A stretch of DNA of 64,000 nucleotides from Luteibacter yeojuensis (GTDB lineage: Bacteria; Pseudomonadota; Gammaproteobacteria; Xanthomonadales; Rhodanobacteraceae). Both the position numbers and the translations under genes were made by a program. The notes beneath the pieces are model-generated. The model was not told the DNA's origin, did not search any database, and saw nothing but the letters and a program-made list of their open reading frames with translations. The stretch lies in contig NZ_JAAQTL010000001.1 of assembly GCF_011742875.1 (NCBI RefSeq), positions 3,038,001-3,102,000 on the forward strand, read 5' to 3'. Below are positions 1-8,301 of this stretch, in pieces (the stretch's first letter is position 1; every line of letters begins with the position of its first letter).

Positions 1-1187
1 AGCGAGGCGGCGCCGGTATCGCGGATCAGCACCGTCATCGATCGAAGGAATTCCTCGTCGCTGCAGGACGTACGCGAGACGAGCTCTTCCAACGGTCTCG
101 GTCCTCCGCGCAAGGCCTCCAGCAGCGTGCTGGCGACCGGATAGAAGCGGTCCCCGTCCGTCGACACGTTCGTCGTGTACGCATCGCCGTACCTTTCCAG
201 GAAGTGTGCGCCGCTGAGCCGCACGACCAGACCCGAACCCGGTCCATCGAGGAGGTCGATCGATTTTCTTGCCGCAGCAAGACGCTGCACCTGCGCGTCG
301 TCGTTGATGCAGTGGTCGAGGTAACCGGCCGTTCCCAAGGAAATCGTTGCCAGCATATGCGAGGAAAAGGACGCGATCATCTGTCGCAACCGCATCTCCG
401 GTATGTCGCCTGCCATCTCCCTGCACCGCACGGCCGCGCGCCACTCCGGGCTGTCCATCAACGCGGCATAGGCCGCTTCCATCGCGTTGCCGAAAACCGA
501 GGCCCAGCTGTCCACCAGCCCCACGAAGGAGAGATGCAGCGATGGCGCCGCGTCCTCGTTGACGACGCGATGAATGACGCCGCGCGGCACGTACAGCAGG
601 TCGCCCGGGGTCAGATGTTTCGTCGCCCGGGGAACCGCGGCGTCGACGTCGACCGTGCGTTGCCTTGCTCGGTGGGCGGGCAGGCGATCCACGGGCTCGA
701 ACAGATCCCAACGCTTCTGCCCGTGGAGCTGCAGGGCGAAGACCTCGCTTCGATCGTAGTGCGGCCGCGTTGCCACGGTGCGCGGCGGCGAAAGGAAGGC
801 GGTGACATCGAAGCGATAGCCGAACAAGGTAGCAAGCCTGGCACAAGCACTTGCCAACGCGGGCACGTGCAATTCCAGCCCCTGGATGGCGAAAGAGAAT
901 TGCCCCTCCGCGAACAGTGCGCGGAAACCTGCGGCATCGGCGTGTCCACCGAAGCGATCGAGAAGATCCGCTTTCGCCAGGCCCTCGGCCCCCACGCCCG
1001 GGTGGATGGCGCGCACGCCCCCATTCGCCATCGCGACGGGCAGGAGTTCCATGACCTCGTCGATCGAAAGCTCGACGGTAAGCGACGATCGTCCGAACAG
1101 CGCCTCGCGCTCGAAATAACGTGCGAGGAACGTGGGCAGGTCGACTTCGTCGAACAGACCGACGGAGCCGGTCGCGGCGCCTTTCAC
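1..1187 (-). CDS. JmjC/Cupin_4 family Fe(II)/2-oxoglutarate oxygenase, partial
   Basis: This frame runs off the left end of the window, so the C-terminus is missing; 395 codons are present. The start is a GTG that overlaps the stop of the upstream gene (GTGA), implying translational coupling. About residues 140-210 carry the JmjC iron triad: an HxD pair in RPHYDRSEVF (H143, D145) and a distal histidine in GDLLYVPRGVIHR (H206). This is the Cupin_4 pattern seen in ribosomal protein hydroxylases of the YcfD/MINA/NO66 type. Such enzymes use Fe(II), O2 and 2-oxoglutarate to hydroxylate protein side chains; the substrate here is unknown. It could be a ribosomal oxygenase or a peptide-tailoring enzyme. 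The frame is clean and coding-like throughout. Confidence 0.8.
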   Translation of the reverse strand, partial: MKGAATGSVGLFDEVDLPTFLARYFEREALFGRSSLTVELSIDEVMELLPVAMANGGVRAIHPGVGAEGLAKADLLDRFGGHADAAGFRALFAEGQFSFAIQGLELHVPALASACARLATLFGYRFDVTAFLSPPRTVATRPHYDRSEVFALQLHGQKRWDLFEPVDRLPAHRARQRTVDVDAAVPRATKHLTPGDLLYVPRGVIHRVVNEDAAPSLHLSFVGLVDSWASVFGNAMEAAYAALMDSPEWRAAVRCREMAGDIPEMRLRQMIASFSSHMLATISLGTAGYLDHCINDDAQVQRLAAARKSIDLLDGPGSGLVVRLSGAHFLERYGDAYTTNVSTDGDRFYPVASTLLEALRGGPRPLEELVSRTSCSDEEFLRSMTVLIRDTGAAS

Positions 1188-1678
1188 AGGAAGGCGCGCA
1201 CGACGACGTAGTCGTGGCCGGTTTCGACGCGGTACGCGGCCAATTCGCTCGGCACGATTGCCGCGTGGCCCCTTTCGACAAGGCATGATGCTGCGATGTG
1301 ACCGGGTATGGCCTCGACGAAAACCCTCATGTCGCCCTTGTCCGCGACGAGGATCTTTACCGGCCCGACGTGGCGCTGGTCTTCCGGAAGCCCGAAGAAG
1401 TCGTCCCGTGCGAGCGCCGTCCTTGCATCGTGGGGGATCCGTTGAACGGAAACGATCGGCCCCAGGATTTCGATGGCACCGCTGTCGTTGATGCTGGAGC
1501 GGACGCGGTGAACCGTGTCGCGAGGCATGATCGTTGCGTCCGACATGGATTCGGAGACGCGATCGCTCGCACAGTGCGCCAGCTGCTCCGCCAATCCTTC
1601 GGGAAACGTCAGCAGGCGCACTGCGCCATTGGATTTACCCGCCTGCGTATGCGCACTGATCGGCTCGTCCCGTTGCAT
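1184..1678 (-). CDS. hypothetical protein co-transcribed with the JmjC oxygenase
   Basis: This 164-residue soluble protein belongs to no family I recognise. It lacks a signal peptide, membrane segments and cysteine motifs; the C-terminal half is rich in short hydrophobic strands and could form a small beta fold, possibly cupin-like, but no metal ligands stand out. A purine-rich stretch (GGGGGCAAGGGA) lies directly before the ATG, and a promoter-like pair sits about 30 bases further upstream. Its stop overlaps the start of the JmjC gene, so the two products probably act together. Whether it is a substrate, partner or regulator of the oxygenase cannot be read from sequence. Confidence 0.65.
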   Translation of the reverse strand: MQRDEPISAHTQAGKSNGAVRLLTFPEGLAEQLAHCASDRVSESMSDATIMPRDTVHRVRSSINDSGAIEILGPIVSVQRIPHDARTALARDDFFGLPEDQRHVGPVKILVADKGDMRVFVEAIPGHIAASCLVERGHAAIVPSELAAYRVETGHDYVVVRAFL

Positions 1679-1705
1679 TCCCTTGCCCCCCGGCTGTTGT
1701 GGACC

Positions 1706-1734
1706 ATGACATCGGTTTCGAGATTAGTTGTCAA
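1706..1734 (-). promoter_or_regulatory. sigma-70-like promoter for the orphan/JmjC operon
   Basis: Read on the minus strand, a perfect TTGACA (1729-1734) is followed after 17 bases by TGTCAT (1706-1711, four of six matches to TATAAT). It sits about 28 bases upstream of the orphan's start codon. Confidence 0.5.
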
Positions 1735-1779
1735 GTCCACTAAATGTGCGCAAAGTCTCGCCGCAAACCTTCTCGTACT

Positions 1780-1793
1780 CGTAAGCGCTTACG
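1780..1793. promoter_or_regulatory. perfect 14-bp palindrome, LacI-type operator candidate
   Basis: CGTAAGCGCTTACG is a perfect palindrome with the central CG step typical of LacI/GalR-family operators. It lies between the end of the LysR gene and the promoter of the orphan/JmjC operon, about 46 bases upstream of the -35 box. No LacI-family gene is in the window, so the cognate regulator would be encoded elsewhere. Confidence 0.4.
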
Positions 1794-1807
1794 CGGGGCA
1801 CCGGGCG

Positions 1808-2728
1808 CTAGTCGCCGGTCTCGAACGCCGCCGCCACATGATCGACGAAGGCCCGCACCTTAGCCGAATACCGCCGTTCCTGCGGACTCACCATGTGGAT
1901 GGGCGATGGGATCGACCAATCCGGCATGAGCCGGACGACTTCGCCCCGCGCGATCTCGTCGTCGAACAGCCAGGTGGGCGTGTAGCACACACCCATGCCT
2001 GCCAGCACGGCGGCCCTCACGACTTCGCTGCTGTCCGTCTGCAGGTCTCCCGATACCGCCACGCGACGCTCGGTGCCCACGGGTTCCGGTGCGCCCGGCC
2101 CGGCAACGAAGCGCCATGCGCTGTGCATGCGGGTGCCTGTGTAAACGATGCAATTGTGGTTCAGGAGATCTTCGGGGAGCCGCGGCGACTCGACGCCTTT
2201 CGGCAACCGGCGGACGTAATCGCGATGGGCGAGCACCTCGCGTGTGGACTGACCCACGCGGCGGGCGACCAGGCTGCTGTCGGCCAGGTCGCCGATGCGC
2301 GCCGCCACGTCGATGCCGCGTTCGACAAGGTCGATGAATCCATCGCTGAGCTTGAGATCGATCTTCACCCCTGGGTGCTCCGCAAGAAAGCTCTGCACGA
2401 GAGGCATGAGTTTCAGCCGGCCGAAACCCACCGAAGCGGCCACGCGCAGCCAGCCCTTGAGTTGCTGGTGACCGCTGTCCAGCGCCGCTTCCGCCTCGGC
2501 GATCTCGGCGACCAGCCGGCGTGCCTGCTCGAAGTACCGCTCACCTTCCTCGGTAAGCGCCAGCGAACGCGTGGTCCGGGCGAGCAGCTTGGCGCCGAGT
2601 TCGTGCTCCAGGGCCGCCACCTGCTTGCTGACACCGCTCTGGGTGCCGCCGGATTCCTTCGCCACAGCGGAGAAGCTCCCCGCCTCCACCACCCGTACGA
2701 AGGTCTGCATGGCCTGCAATTTGTCCAC
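1808..2728 (-). CDS. LysR-family transcriptional regulator
   Basis: This 306-residue protein has the standard LysR layout. An N-terminal winged helix-turn-helix (residues about 1-60, with FSAVAKESGGTQSGVSKQVAALE) is followed by a periplasmic-binding-protein-like effector domain. It is of the type that often controls a divergent oxidoreductase operon, and here it diverges from an SDR/AhpD-like pair starting 117 bases away. The likely job is effector-dependent control of that pair and of itself. The effector cannot be inferred. Length is normal for the family. Confidence 0.92.
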   Translation of the reverse strand: MDKLQAMQTFVRVVEAGSFSAVAKESGGTQSGVSKQVAALEHELGAKLLARTTRSLALTEEGERYFEQARRLVAEIAEAEAALDSGHQQLKGWLRVAASVGFGRLKLMPLVQSFLAEHPGVKIDLKLSDGFIDLVERGIDVAARIGDLADSSLVARRVGQSTREVLAHRDYVRRLPKGVESPRLPEDLLNHNCIVYTGTRMHSAWRFVAGPGAPEPVGTERRVAVSGDLQTDSSEVVRAAVLAGMGVCYTPTWLFDDEIARGEVVRLMPDWSIPSPIHMVSPQERRYSAKVRAFVDHVAAAFETGD

Positions 2729-2845
2729 GGCTCGCCTCTTTTATTCCCATGCGGACTTAATGATATGACATTGCGCCTTCTAGTTTCGTGCCGAGGAATG
2801 AATCAAAGTTCGCTCCAACGAATACCCCTAATCACGGAGTCCCTC

Positions 2846-3595
2846 ATGAATCACCAAGTCGTCCTGATCACCGGCGCTCTCACCGGCATCGGCCGCGCCA
2901 CGGCCCTGGCCTTTGCGAAGGAGGGTGCTCGCCTGGTCGTCAGCGGCCGCCGCGAGGAGGCAGGCCAGGCCCTCGCCGCGGAACTCCGTGCCATGGGCAA
3001 CGAAGCGGAATTCATCCGTGCCGACGTGCGGTACGAGGCAGATGTCCGCGCCATGGTGGACCAGACCATCGCCCGCTTCGGACGCCTCGACGTCGCCGTG
3101 AACAACGCCGGTACCGAGGGCCAGCTGGGGCCGGTCGCCGACCAGACCGTGGACAACTACGAGAACACGTTTTCCACCAACGTGCTTGGCACGCTGCTGT
3201 CGATGAAGCACGAAATGCGCGCGATGCAGCAGCAGCGCGGCGGTGCCATCGTCAACGTCTCGTCGGTCGCCGGACATGTCGGCATCGCGGGTGCATCTGT
3301 CTATGTCGGCAGCAAGCACGCGGTGGAGGGCATGACGAAGGCCGTGGCCCTCGAAGGTGCCGCCCTCGGTATCCGCGTGAATGCCGTCGCGCCGGGTCCC
3401 GTCGCCACCGACATGCTCGACCGCTTCGTCGGCAACGACGAGGAGGCGAAGCAGGGCTTCCTCGCCATGATTCCCGCAAAGCGAGCGGCATCCGTCGACG
3501 AAATCGCGCAGACCATCGTCTTCCTCGCCGACGACAAGGCCGCGTACCTCACCGGTCAGGTCGTCGCCGTCGACGGCGGCTATTCGGCCCAATAA
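2846..3595 (+). CDS. short-chain dehydrogenase/reductase
   Basis: This 249-residue protein is a classical SDR, an NAD(P)-dependent oxidoreductase with a Rossmann fold. It shows the glycine-rich TGALTGIG motif at the N-terminus, NNAG near residue 90, a catalytic serine after NVSS, and the YxxxK pair in SVYVGSKHA. GGAG lies about seven bases before the ATG. The frame is open far upstream, but similarity to SDRs begins only at this methionine. The stop is 14 bases before the next gene, indicating an operon with the AhpD-like protein, and the LysR gene upstream is divergent. The substrate is unknown; glucose-1-dehydrogenase-like annotations are common for this subfamily. Confidence 0.92.
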   Translation: MNHQVVLITGALTGIGRATALAFAKEGARLVVSGRREEAGQALAAELRAMGNEAEFIRADVRYEADVRAMVDQTIARFGRLDVAVNNAGTEGQLGPVADQTVDNYENTFSTNVLGTLLSMKHEMRAMQQQRGGAIVNVSSVAGHVGIAGASVYVGSKHAVEGMTKAVALEGAALGIRVNAVAPGPVATDMLDRFVGNDEEAKQGFLAMIPAKRAASVDEIAQTIVFLADDKAAYLTGQVVAVDGGYSAQ

Positions 3596-3609
3596 TGAAG
3601 GAGAACACC

Positions 3610-4149
3610 ATGTCACGTATCAACGTCCCGACCCGCGATGACGTCTCGCCGGCCAACCAGGCCCTGTTCGACAACCTGAAGAAGGGCGTCGGCATGGTGC
3701 CGAACCTGTACGCGACGTTCGCACATTCCGAGCATGCGCTCGGCAGCTACCTCGCCTTGCAGAACGCGAAGAACAGCATTACCGGTAAGGCACGCGAGGT
3801 GGTGAACCTCGTCGTGAGCCAGGTGAATGGCTGTGAATACTGCCTCGCCGCCCATACCATGGTCGGCAAGATGAGCGGATTCACCGATGCGCAGGTGCTC
3901 GAGATCCGCGGGGGACGCGCCAGCTTCGACCCGAAGCTCGATGCGCTGGCGCAGCTGGTGAAGGCCATGGTGGTCCAGCGCGGCAAGGTCGGCGATGCGC
4001 TGCTCGATGCATTCCTCGCCGCCGGGTGGACGAAGGAAAACCTGGTCGACGTCGTCGTGACCGTCGGCGACAAGACCATCAGCAATTACCTGCACTCGGT
4101 GACAAAGGTGCCGGTCGATTTTCCGGCGGCACCGGCGCTTGTCGCCTGA
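3610..4149 (+). CDS. carboxymuconolactone decarboxylase/AhpD-like protein
   Basis: This 179-residue all-alpha protein carries the AhpD-type redox motif NGCEYCLAAH (C75, C78, H82), which in AhpD supports thiol-dependent peroxide reduction. Good spacing from AAGGAG to the ATG fixes the start. It is the second gene of the SDR operon. The family name comes from the decarboxylase PcaC, but the CxxC-containing branch is usually linked to peroxide or alkylhydroperoxide stress. A paralogue occurs at 8917-9462, also in a redox gene cluster. The electron donor and substrate are not evident. Confidence 0.88.
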   Translation: MSRINVPTRDDVSPANQALFDNLKKGVGMVPNLYATFAHSEHALGSYLALQNAKNSITGKAREVVNLVVSQVNGCEYCLAAHTMVGKMSGFTDAQVLEIRGGRASFDPKLDALAQLVKAMVVQRGKVGDALLDAFLAAGWTKENLVDVVVTVGDKTISNYLHSVTKVPVDFPAAPALVA

Positions 4150-4166
4150 GTGAGGGTCCAGGCTTA

Positions 4167-4203
4167 GCGTGCCTTCCGCTGCGCGCTCGTACGGAAGGCA
4201 CGC
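4167..4203. terminator. 12-bp perfect hairpin after the AhpD-like gene
   Basis: GCGTGCCTTCCG (4167-4178) is exactly complementary to CGGAAGGCACGC (4192-4203) across a 13-base loop. It lies between two convergent genes, fitting a bidirectional transcription stop, but no T-run follows on either strand. Confidence 0.45.
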
Positions 4204-4234
4204 CGCGCATGGCCGGTATCCGCCGGTGTCTCGT

Positions 4235-5422
4235 TCAACCGTGCAGCGATGCCCACAAGTGCATGCTTGCAAGGCTTCGCCACGGCGCATATCGGTCCAT
4301 GAGTTTCGCCGTCTCCGTTGCGTCGGGTCGGTATGCCAGCCCGTGCAGGCGTTGCAGCGCGGTGGCGAGACCGCTATCCCCGACCGGTGCCGAGTCGCCG
4401 AAGCCGATGCGCATGAGCACATAGCGGGCGGTCCAGACACCCACACCATGCTGGGCCGTAAGCCTTGCCTCGGCCTCGATCGCCGAGCCGCGCCACAGAT
4501 CTTCGATCTCCAGCGCACCCGAAGCGACGGCTTGCGCGGCGGCCAGCAGGTATTTGGTCTTCGCACGCGAGAAGCGTTGCGATGTCAGGTCGGACGGATC
4601 GAGGCGGGCGATGGCTTCGGGCGTGGGATGCACCTTCATCGACCCGACAGGCGTTCCGGCCACCTCGATGAGATGGCGCCGCAGGCTACCCGCGAAGGCG
4701 AGATTGATCTGCTGGCCGACGATGGCCCAGCAGAGCGCGTCGAAGGCGGTGGATATGAGCGGTACGCGAAGCCCCCGGCGGCCCTCGACAAGCCCTGGAT
4801 GGGCCTGCTCGAACGCCATCGCGTCTCCGGTCAGGCCGAGTATCTTGAGCGCGTCCATATGGAGCTTGGCGACACTGTGCCGACCTAATTTGCGTGTACT
4901 GTCGATCGACGCATCGACATGGGTACCCGAGAGGTCGAGATGCAGGATGGCGGGGCCATCGGCCGTCATCAGCGCCTTGTGGATGCACGCGCCTTCGACG
5001 CGTTCGGCGAGCCCTTGGGGATCGCGCCCCTGGTAAGCGAGCACCTCGGTCTTGCGATACCCGCGAGGCAACCGCAGCTGGAAGCGACTCGTTCGCAATG
5101 CCTCCCGGTAATCGCCGGGTGTCATCGCCATGCGGCGCTTGAAGGCGCGCTGATAGCCGGCGTCGGTGGCGAACCCCGCGCTCTCGGCGATGGAGGTGGC
5201 CGACCTCTCCCGATCGAGCAGCAGGCGTGTGGCGAAGCCGATTCTTTCCCGTTCCATCCAGGCCGCGGGTTTCAGCTGGGCATGTTCGGCTACAAGGGCC
5301 GCTGTCTCTTCCTCGCTAAGTCCCGCCGCCGAGGCCAGCGACGGAATCGAGGGGAGAGAGGCCGGGGACGAGGCCAGGCGCTCTTTCAGGCGGTTGAACA
5401 ACGGAAGCGTCGTATCGGTCAC
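4235..5422 (-). CDS. alkA: DNA-3-methyladenine glycosylase II with N-terminal AraC-type HTH
   Basis: This base-excision repair enzyme removes alkylated purines such as 3-methyladenine. The 395-residue product reads as an AraC/Ada-type helix-turn-helix (about residues 35-110), an AlkA_N beta domain, and a HhH-GPD domain with GVGVWTARYVLM and the expected catalytic aspartate in PVGDSGL (about D349). The Ada zinc domain with its methyl-accepting cysteines, often fused in this architecture, is absent. The GTG at 5422 is preceded by GGGAG and chosen over an upstream ATG at 5488 that would add a poorly conserved, basic extension. It could repress or activate its own gene, but without the Ada sensor the trigger is unclear. 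Confidence 0.88.
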   Translation of the reverse strand: MTDTTLPLFNRLKERLASSPASLPSIPSLASAAGLSEEETAALVAEHAQLKPAAWMERERIGFATRLLLDRERSATSIAESAGFATDAGYQRAFKRRMAMTPGDYREALRTSRFQLRLPRGYRKTEVLAYQGRDPQGLAERVEGACIHKALMTADGPAILHLDLSGTHVDASIDSTRKLGRHSVAKLHMDALKILGLTGDAMAFEQAHPGLVEGRRGLRVPLISTAFDALCWAIVGQQINLAFAGSLRRHLIEVAGTPVGSMKVHPTPEAIARLDPSDLTSQRFSRAKTKYLLAAAQAVASGALEIEDLWRGSAIEAEARLTAQHGVGVWTARYVLMRIGFGDSAPVGDSGLATALQRLHGLAYRPDATETAKLMDRYAPWRSLASMHLWASLHG

Positions 5423-5506
5423 CTTGGGCTCCCGGCGTGAGACGCGGCATTGTAAGGCAGGCTCGTCGTGCCGACACACGTTGCCCATCGAAGGACATCG
5501 CTGAAC

Positions 5507-6979
5507 CTATAGAATGTCTGTCTCGCCGACCAGCGCATAGTTGTGCATGGGCCGCAACGTGCCGTCGCTCGCCGTATAGACATCGGCGTCGCCGGCGGAA
5601 TCGCGGATATTGCTTCGCGGCCCGCCGATGCGGCCGGCGACGGAGGCGGGCTCCGCCGGATCGCCCCAGCCGACCGTTAGCTTCGTCGCCGTATCGGGTA
5701 GCTCCGTTTTCAGGGTGATCCGTAACATGTCCCTCCCGACGACCATCACGTCCGCGATCAGGTTGTCGTCCCCGATGCCCGCGGGAACGATGGCGTTGCC
5801 GGCATCGCGTATGTCCAGCCCGTAGTTCCGTGTTGGCGCGACCCAGGTCGTATCCAGTACGAGGCCGCCGGTCGGAACGTTGAACTTCACAAACAGGGTC
5901 CGCGCGCCCCAGGCCATGGCGGAAATCAAGTCCACCGCCGGACGGCGCAAGGGCGCGCCGGCCAGACGGTCCTGGATGAGCTGGTGGATGGCGCGCGCGA
6001 AGTAGCGCCCCTGCCAGCGGTGGCTTTCGTTGGTGAGGTGCAGCATCGGCTGCCCGAGCGCCGACTCGTCGAAGTAGTCGAAAAGATACTGCGGGTTGAC
6101 CATGCGCATCGACGCGCTGGCGAGGCAGGCATCGCGCTGCGCCAGTGCGATGAAAGGGTTGCAGAAGGCCATGCTGCCGCTGCCGTAACTGTTATGGCTG
6201 CATACCTGGGCCACGAGCCAGAGCGGTCGCCATGCCTGTTCGGGTATCAACACCTGGCAGAGCTTCAGCCAATGCGCGCGTTCGAGCCTGGTCAGCTTGG
6301 AGGCGTAGCTGCTGCGCGTTTCGGTGAGACCCGTGGAATCCGTTTCGCCCTGCTGCCACGTGGTGGCCAGCCAGCTGAAGTTGGCGGTGCGAGCCGTCGC
6401 CTCCGCACGCATCAGCGCGATCATGTTCCGCAGCCTGATCTGGCTGTTCGTCCAACCCTGGTATCCGCCCAGGTTGCTGTCGTCGAGGAAGCTGGAGAAA
6501 TAGCCGATGGGCCTTCCACCTTCCGCGCTGGTAAAGGCGCTGTACTGGCTGAACTGCGCGGCAAAGGGAATGCCGGCGGATGCGGCGGCGTATTCCACGA
6601 GCCCGTCGGCACAGGCATTGGTGCCCACTTCTCCGCCGGTGCCGTGGCCGCCGTCGTATTCCACGAGCGGCACGAGGCTGGTCATCGCCGCGGGATCGGT
6701 GCCCGGACGCACGCCGCCATTGAAGGTGACGTTCGCGTATATCTCCTGCAGCGTCAACGCGGGGTTTCCGCCGGTGCCCACAGCATTGGACTGACCGTGA
6801 AACATGATCAGCTCGCGGCGTGCCCTCACGAACCCTTCTCCCCGGGACGCATCCGCGGCGCGTGCCGCACCACCGGGTAACCAGCCGCCCGTTACGCCGG
6901 CCACACCGAGGCAGCCGAGCGTGGCGAGGCCCTGTCGCAGGAAGTCGCGACGGAGCGTGGAAGCGTCGTCGTCGTTCAT
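5507..6979 (-). CDS. Tat-exported SGNH/sialate-O-acetylesterase-like hydrolase
   Basis: This 490-residue protein begins with a twin-arginine signal (STLRRDFLRQGLATLG, hydrophobic stretch, AARA cleavage region), so it should be folded and exported to the periplasm. The block IMFHGQSNAVGTG (nucleophile candidate S64) is the hallmark of SGNH esterases of the SASA/carbohydrate acetylesterase type. WQQGETDS and the later HLTNESHRWQGRYF probably supply the oxyanion and histidine elements. The final 130 residues look like a beta-sandwich. The likely reaction is deacetylation of a carbohydrate or sialate ester. No sugar operon adjoins it, so the substrate is open. Confidence 0.8.
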   Translation of the reverse strand: MNDDDASTLRRDFLRQGLATLGCLGVAGVTGGWLPGGAARAADASRGEGFVRARRELIMFHGQSNAVGTGGNPALTLQEIYANVTFNGGVRPGTDPAAMTSLVPLVEYDGGHGTGGEVGTNACADGLVEYAAASAGIPFAAQFSQYSAFTSAEGGRPIGYFSSFLDDSNLGGYQGWTNSQIRLRNMIALMRAEATARTANFSWLATTWQQGETDSTGLTETRSSYASKLTRLERAHWLKLCQVLIPEQAWRPLWLVAQVCSHNSYGSGSMAFCNPFIALAQRDACLASASMRMVNPQYLFDYFDESALGQPMLHLTNESHRWQGRYFARAIHQLIQDRLAGAPLRRPAVDLISAMAWGARTLFVKFNVPTGGLVLDTTWVAPTRNYGLDIRDAGNAIVPAGIGDDNLIADVMVVGRDMLRITLKTELPDTATKLTVGWGDPAEPASVAGRIGGPRSNIRDSAGDADVYTASDGTLRPMHNYALVGETDIL

Positions 6980-7075
6980 CGTCGCACCTCGCGCCTGGGG
7001 AGTAGCGTTGCGGCGAGGTTATGCGCCCGACCGTGAGGGCGAGATCGCGGTTCGCGCCCAATTCTTCCACTTAAC

Positions 7076-8158
7076 CTAGAACAACTCCCCTTGTGGCGAA
7101 CGGACCCGCGGCGGTACGAAGCACGACGTATCGAGCACCACATCCCAGGCACGATGCAGGCCCGCCTTGCGGCACGCCACCTGCACCCGCTTGCGTATGA
7201 TCTCCGCGAACACACCCTGCCCGCGCATGCGCGTCGCAAAGTTACTGTCGTAATCCTTGCCACCGTTCATCTGCTGAATCAGGCTCATGATGTGCGCGGC
7301 GCGTTCGGGATAATGCAGGTCAAGCCACTCGCGAAACAGCTGCTTCAGTTCGTGAGGAAGGCGAACGCAGGTGTACCCCACCGCCTTCGCACCACGGGCC
7401 GCCGCCTGCTCGACGATCGCTTCGAGGTCACGCTCATTGAGCGCCGGAATGATCGGCGCGACGAGGACCCCCACGGGAACCCCGGCCTGCGCCAGCGTCT
7501 CCACCGCCTTCATACGCCGATGCGGCGCCGTGGCGCGCGGCTCGAGTTTCGCGGCCAGCTTGTTGTCCAGCGAATTGATCGAAACGAACACCTGCACCAG
7601 GTTGCGTTGCGCCATGGGGGCGAGAATGTCGAGGTCGCGTTCCACCAGCGCGTTCTTCGTCACGATGGTGCACGGATGGTTGCACTCGTTGAGCAGCGCC
7701 AGCGCCGCCCGCGTCAGGCGCCACTTCTTCTCGATCGGTTGGTAGGGATCGGTGTTGCTGCCGATGTTGATCGGCTTGCATACATAGTTCCGCTTCGACA
7801 ACTCCCCGCGCAGGATCTCTTCCAGGTTCGTCTTGGCGAACAGCTTCGTCTCGAAGTCGAGACCGGGAGAGAGGTTGAGGTACGAGTGCGACGGGCGGGC
7901 GAAACAGTAGATGCAACCATGCTCGCAGCCACGATAGGGATTGGTGGCCTGTTCGAAGGCCACGTCGGGGGAATCGTTCCGCGTGATGACGCTTCGCGCG
8001 AGTTCCTCTCGCACCTCGGTCTCCGGGCGATGCTCGTCGTCCTCGCGGTACCAGCCGTCGTCTTCTGCCTGATGGCGCGTGGATTCGAAGCGACCCTCCG
8101 GATTGGAGGCTGCGCCACGCCCCTTATGGGGCCGGATCATGGGAATCGGGTCGGACAT
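7076..8158 (-). CDS. PA0069-family radical SAM protein
   Basis: This 360-residue cytosolic protein has the radical SAM cluster motif CX3CX2C (NPYRGCEHGCIYCFARP; C78, C82, C85), which binds the [4Fe-4S] cluster used to cleave S-adenosylmethionine. The pattern and length match the Rv2578c/PA0069 family, related to the spore photoproduct lyase branch; the reaction is not known. The ATG is preceded by a perfect 12-bp palindrome starting two bases upstream and lacks a clear Shine-Dalgarno, so the mRNA could be nearly leaderless. A DNA-damage role would fit both the family and the palindrome, but this is inference. Confidence 0.88.
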   Translation of the reverse strand: MSDPIPMIRPHKGRGAASNPEGRFESTRHQAEDDGWYREDDEHRPETEVREELARSVITRNDSPDVAFEQATNPYRGCEHGCIYCFARPSHSYLNLSPGLDFETKLFAKTNLEEILRGELSKRNYVCKPINIGSNTDPYQPIEKKWRLTRAALALLNECNHPCTIVTKNALVERDLDILAPMAQRNLVQVFVSINSLDNKLAAKLEPRATAPHRRMKAVETLAQAGVPVGVLVAPIIPALNERDLEAIVEQAAARGAKAVGYTCVRLPHELKQLFREWLDLHYPERAAHIMSLIQQMNGGKDYDSNFATRMRGQGVFAEIIRKRVQVACRKAGLHRAWDVVLDTSCFVPPRVRSPQGELF

Positions 8159-8159
8159 T

Positions 8160-8171
8160 GTACAAATGTAC
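8160..8171. promoter_or_regulatory. GTAC-N4-GTAC palindrome, LexA2-like operator candidate
   Basis: GTACAAATGTAC lies two bases before the radical SAM start codon. Its GTAC-N4-GTRC form resembles the box described for LexA2 proteins in pseudomonads, and the position would block initiation. No lexA gene is in the window. Confidence 0.4.
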
Positions 8172-8180
8172 GACTCCCCA

Positions 8181-8301
8181 GTCTCAGAGTGTGCGATACC
8201 GCTACACCGCCTTCGCGGATGCCTCGAGCTGGAACGGTGGGGTCGACCTGCTGCAACAGGACAGCTATGCGGTGGTTGCAGCCACCGCCAGATCCGATTA
8301 A
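8181..8301 (+). pseudogene. possible C-terminal gene remnant
   Basis: The gap between two minus-strand genes contains a plus-strand frame whose end reads as plausible protein (about 40 codons; ...VRYRYTAFADASSWNG..., then a run ending VVAATARSD and a TAA at 8299-8301). It has no start codon, no ribosome site and no recognisable family. The composition looks coding-like but the evidence is weak; it slightly overlaps the end of the azoreductase gene. Confidence 0.2.
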
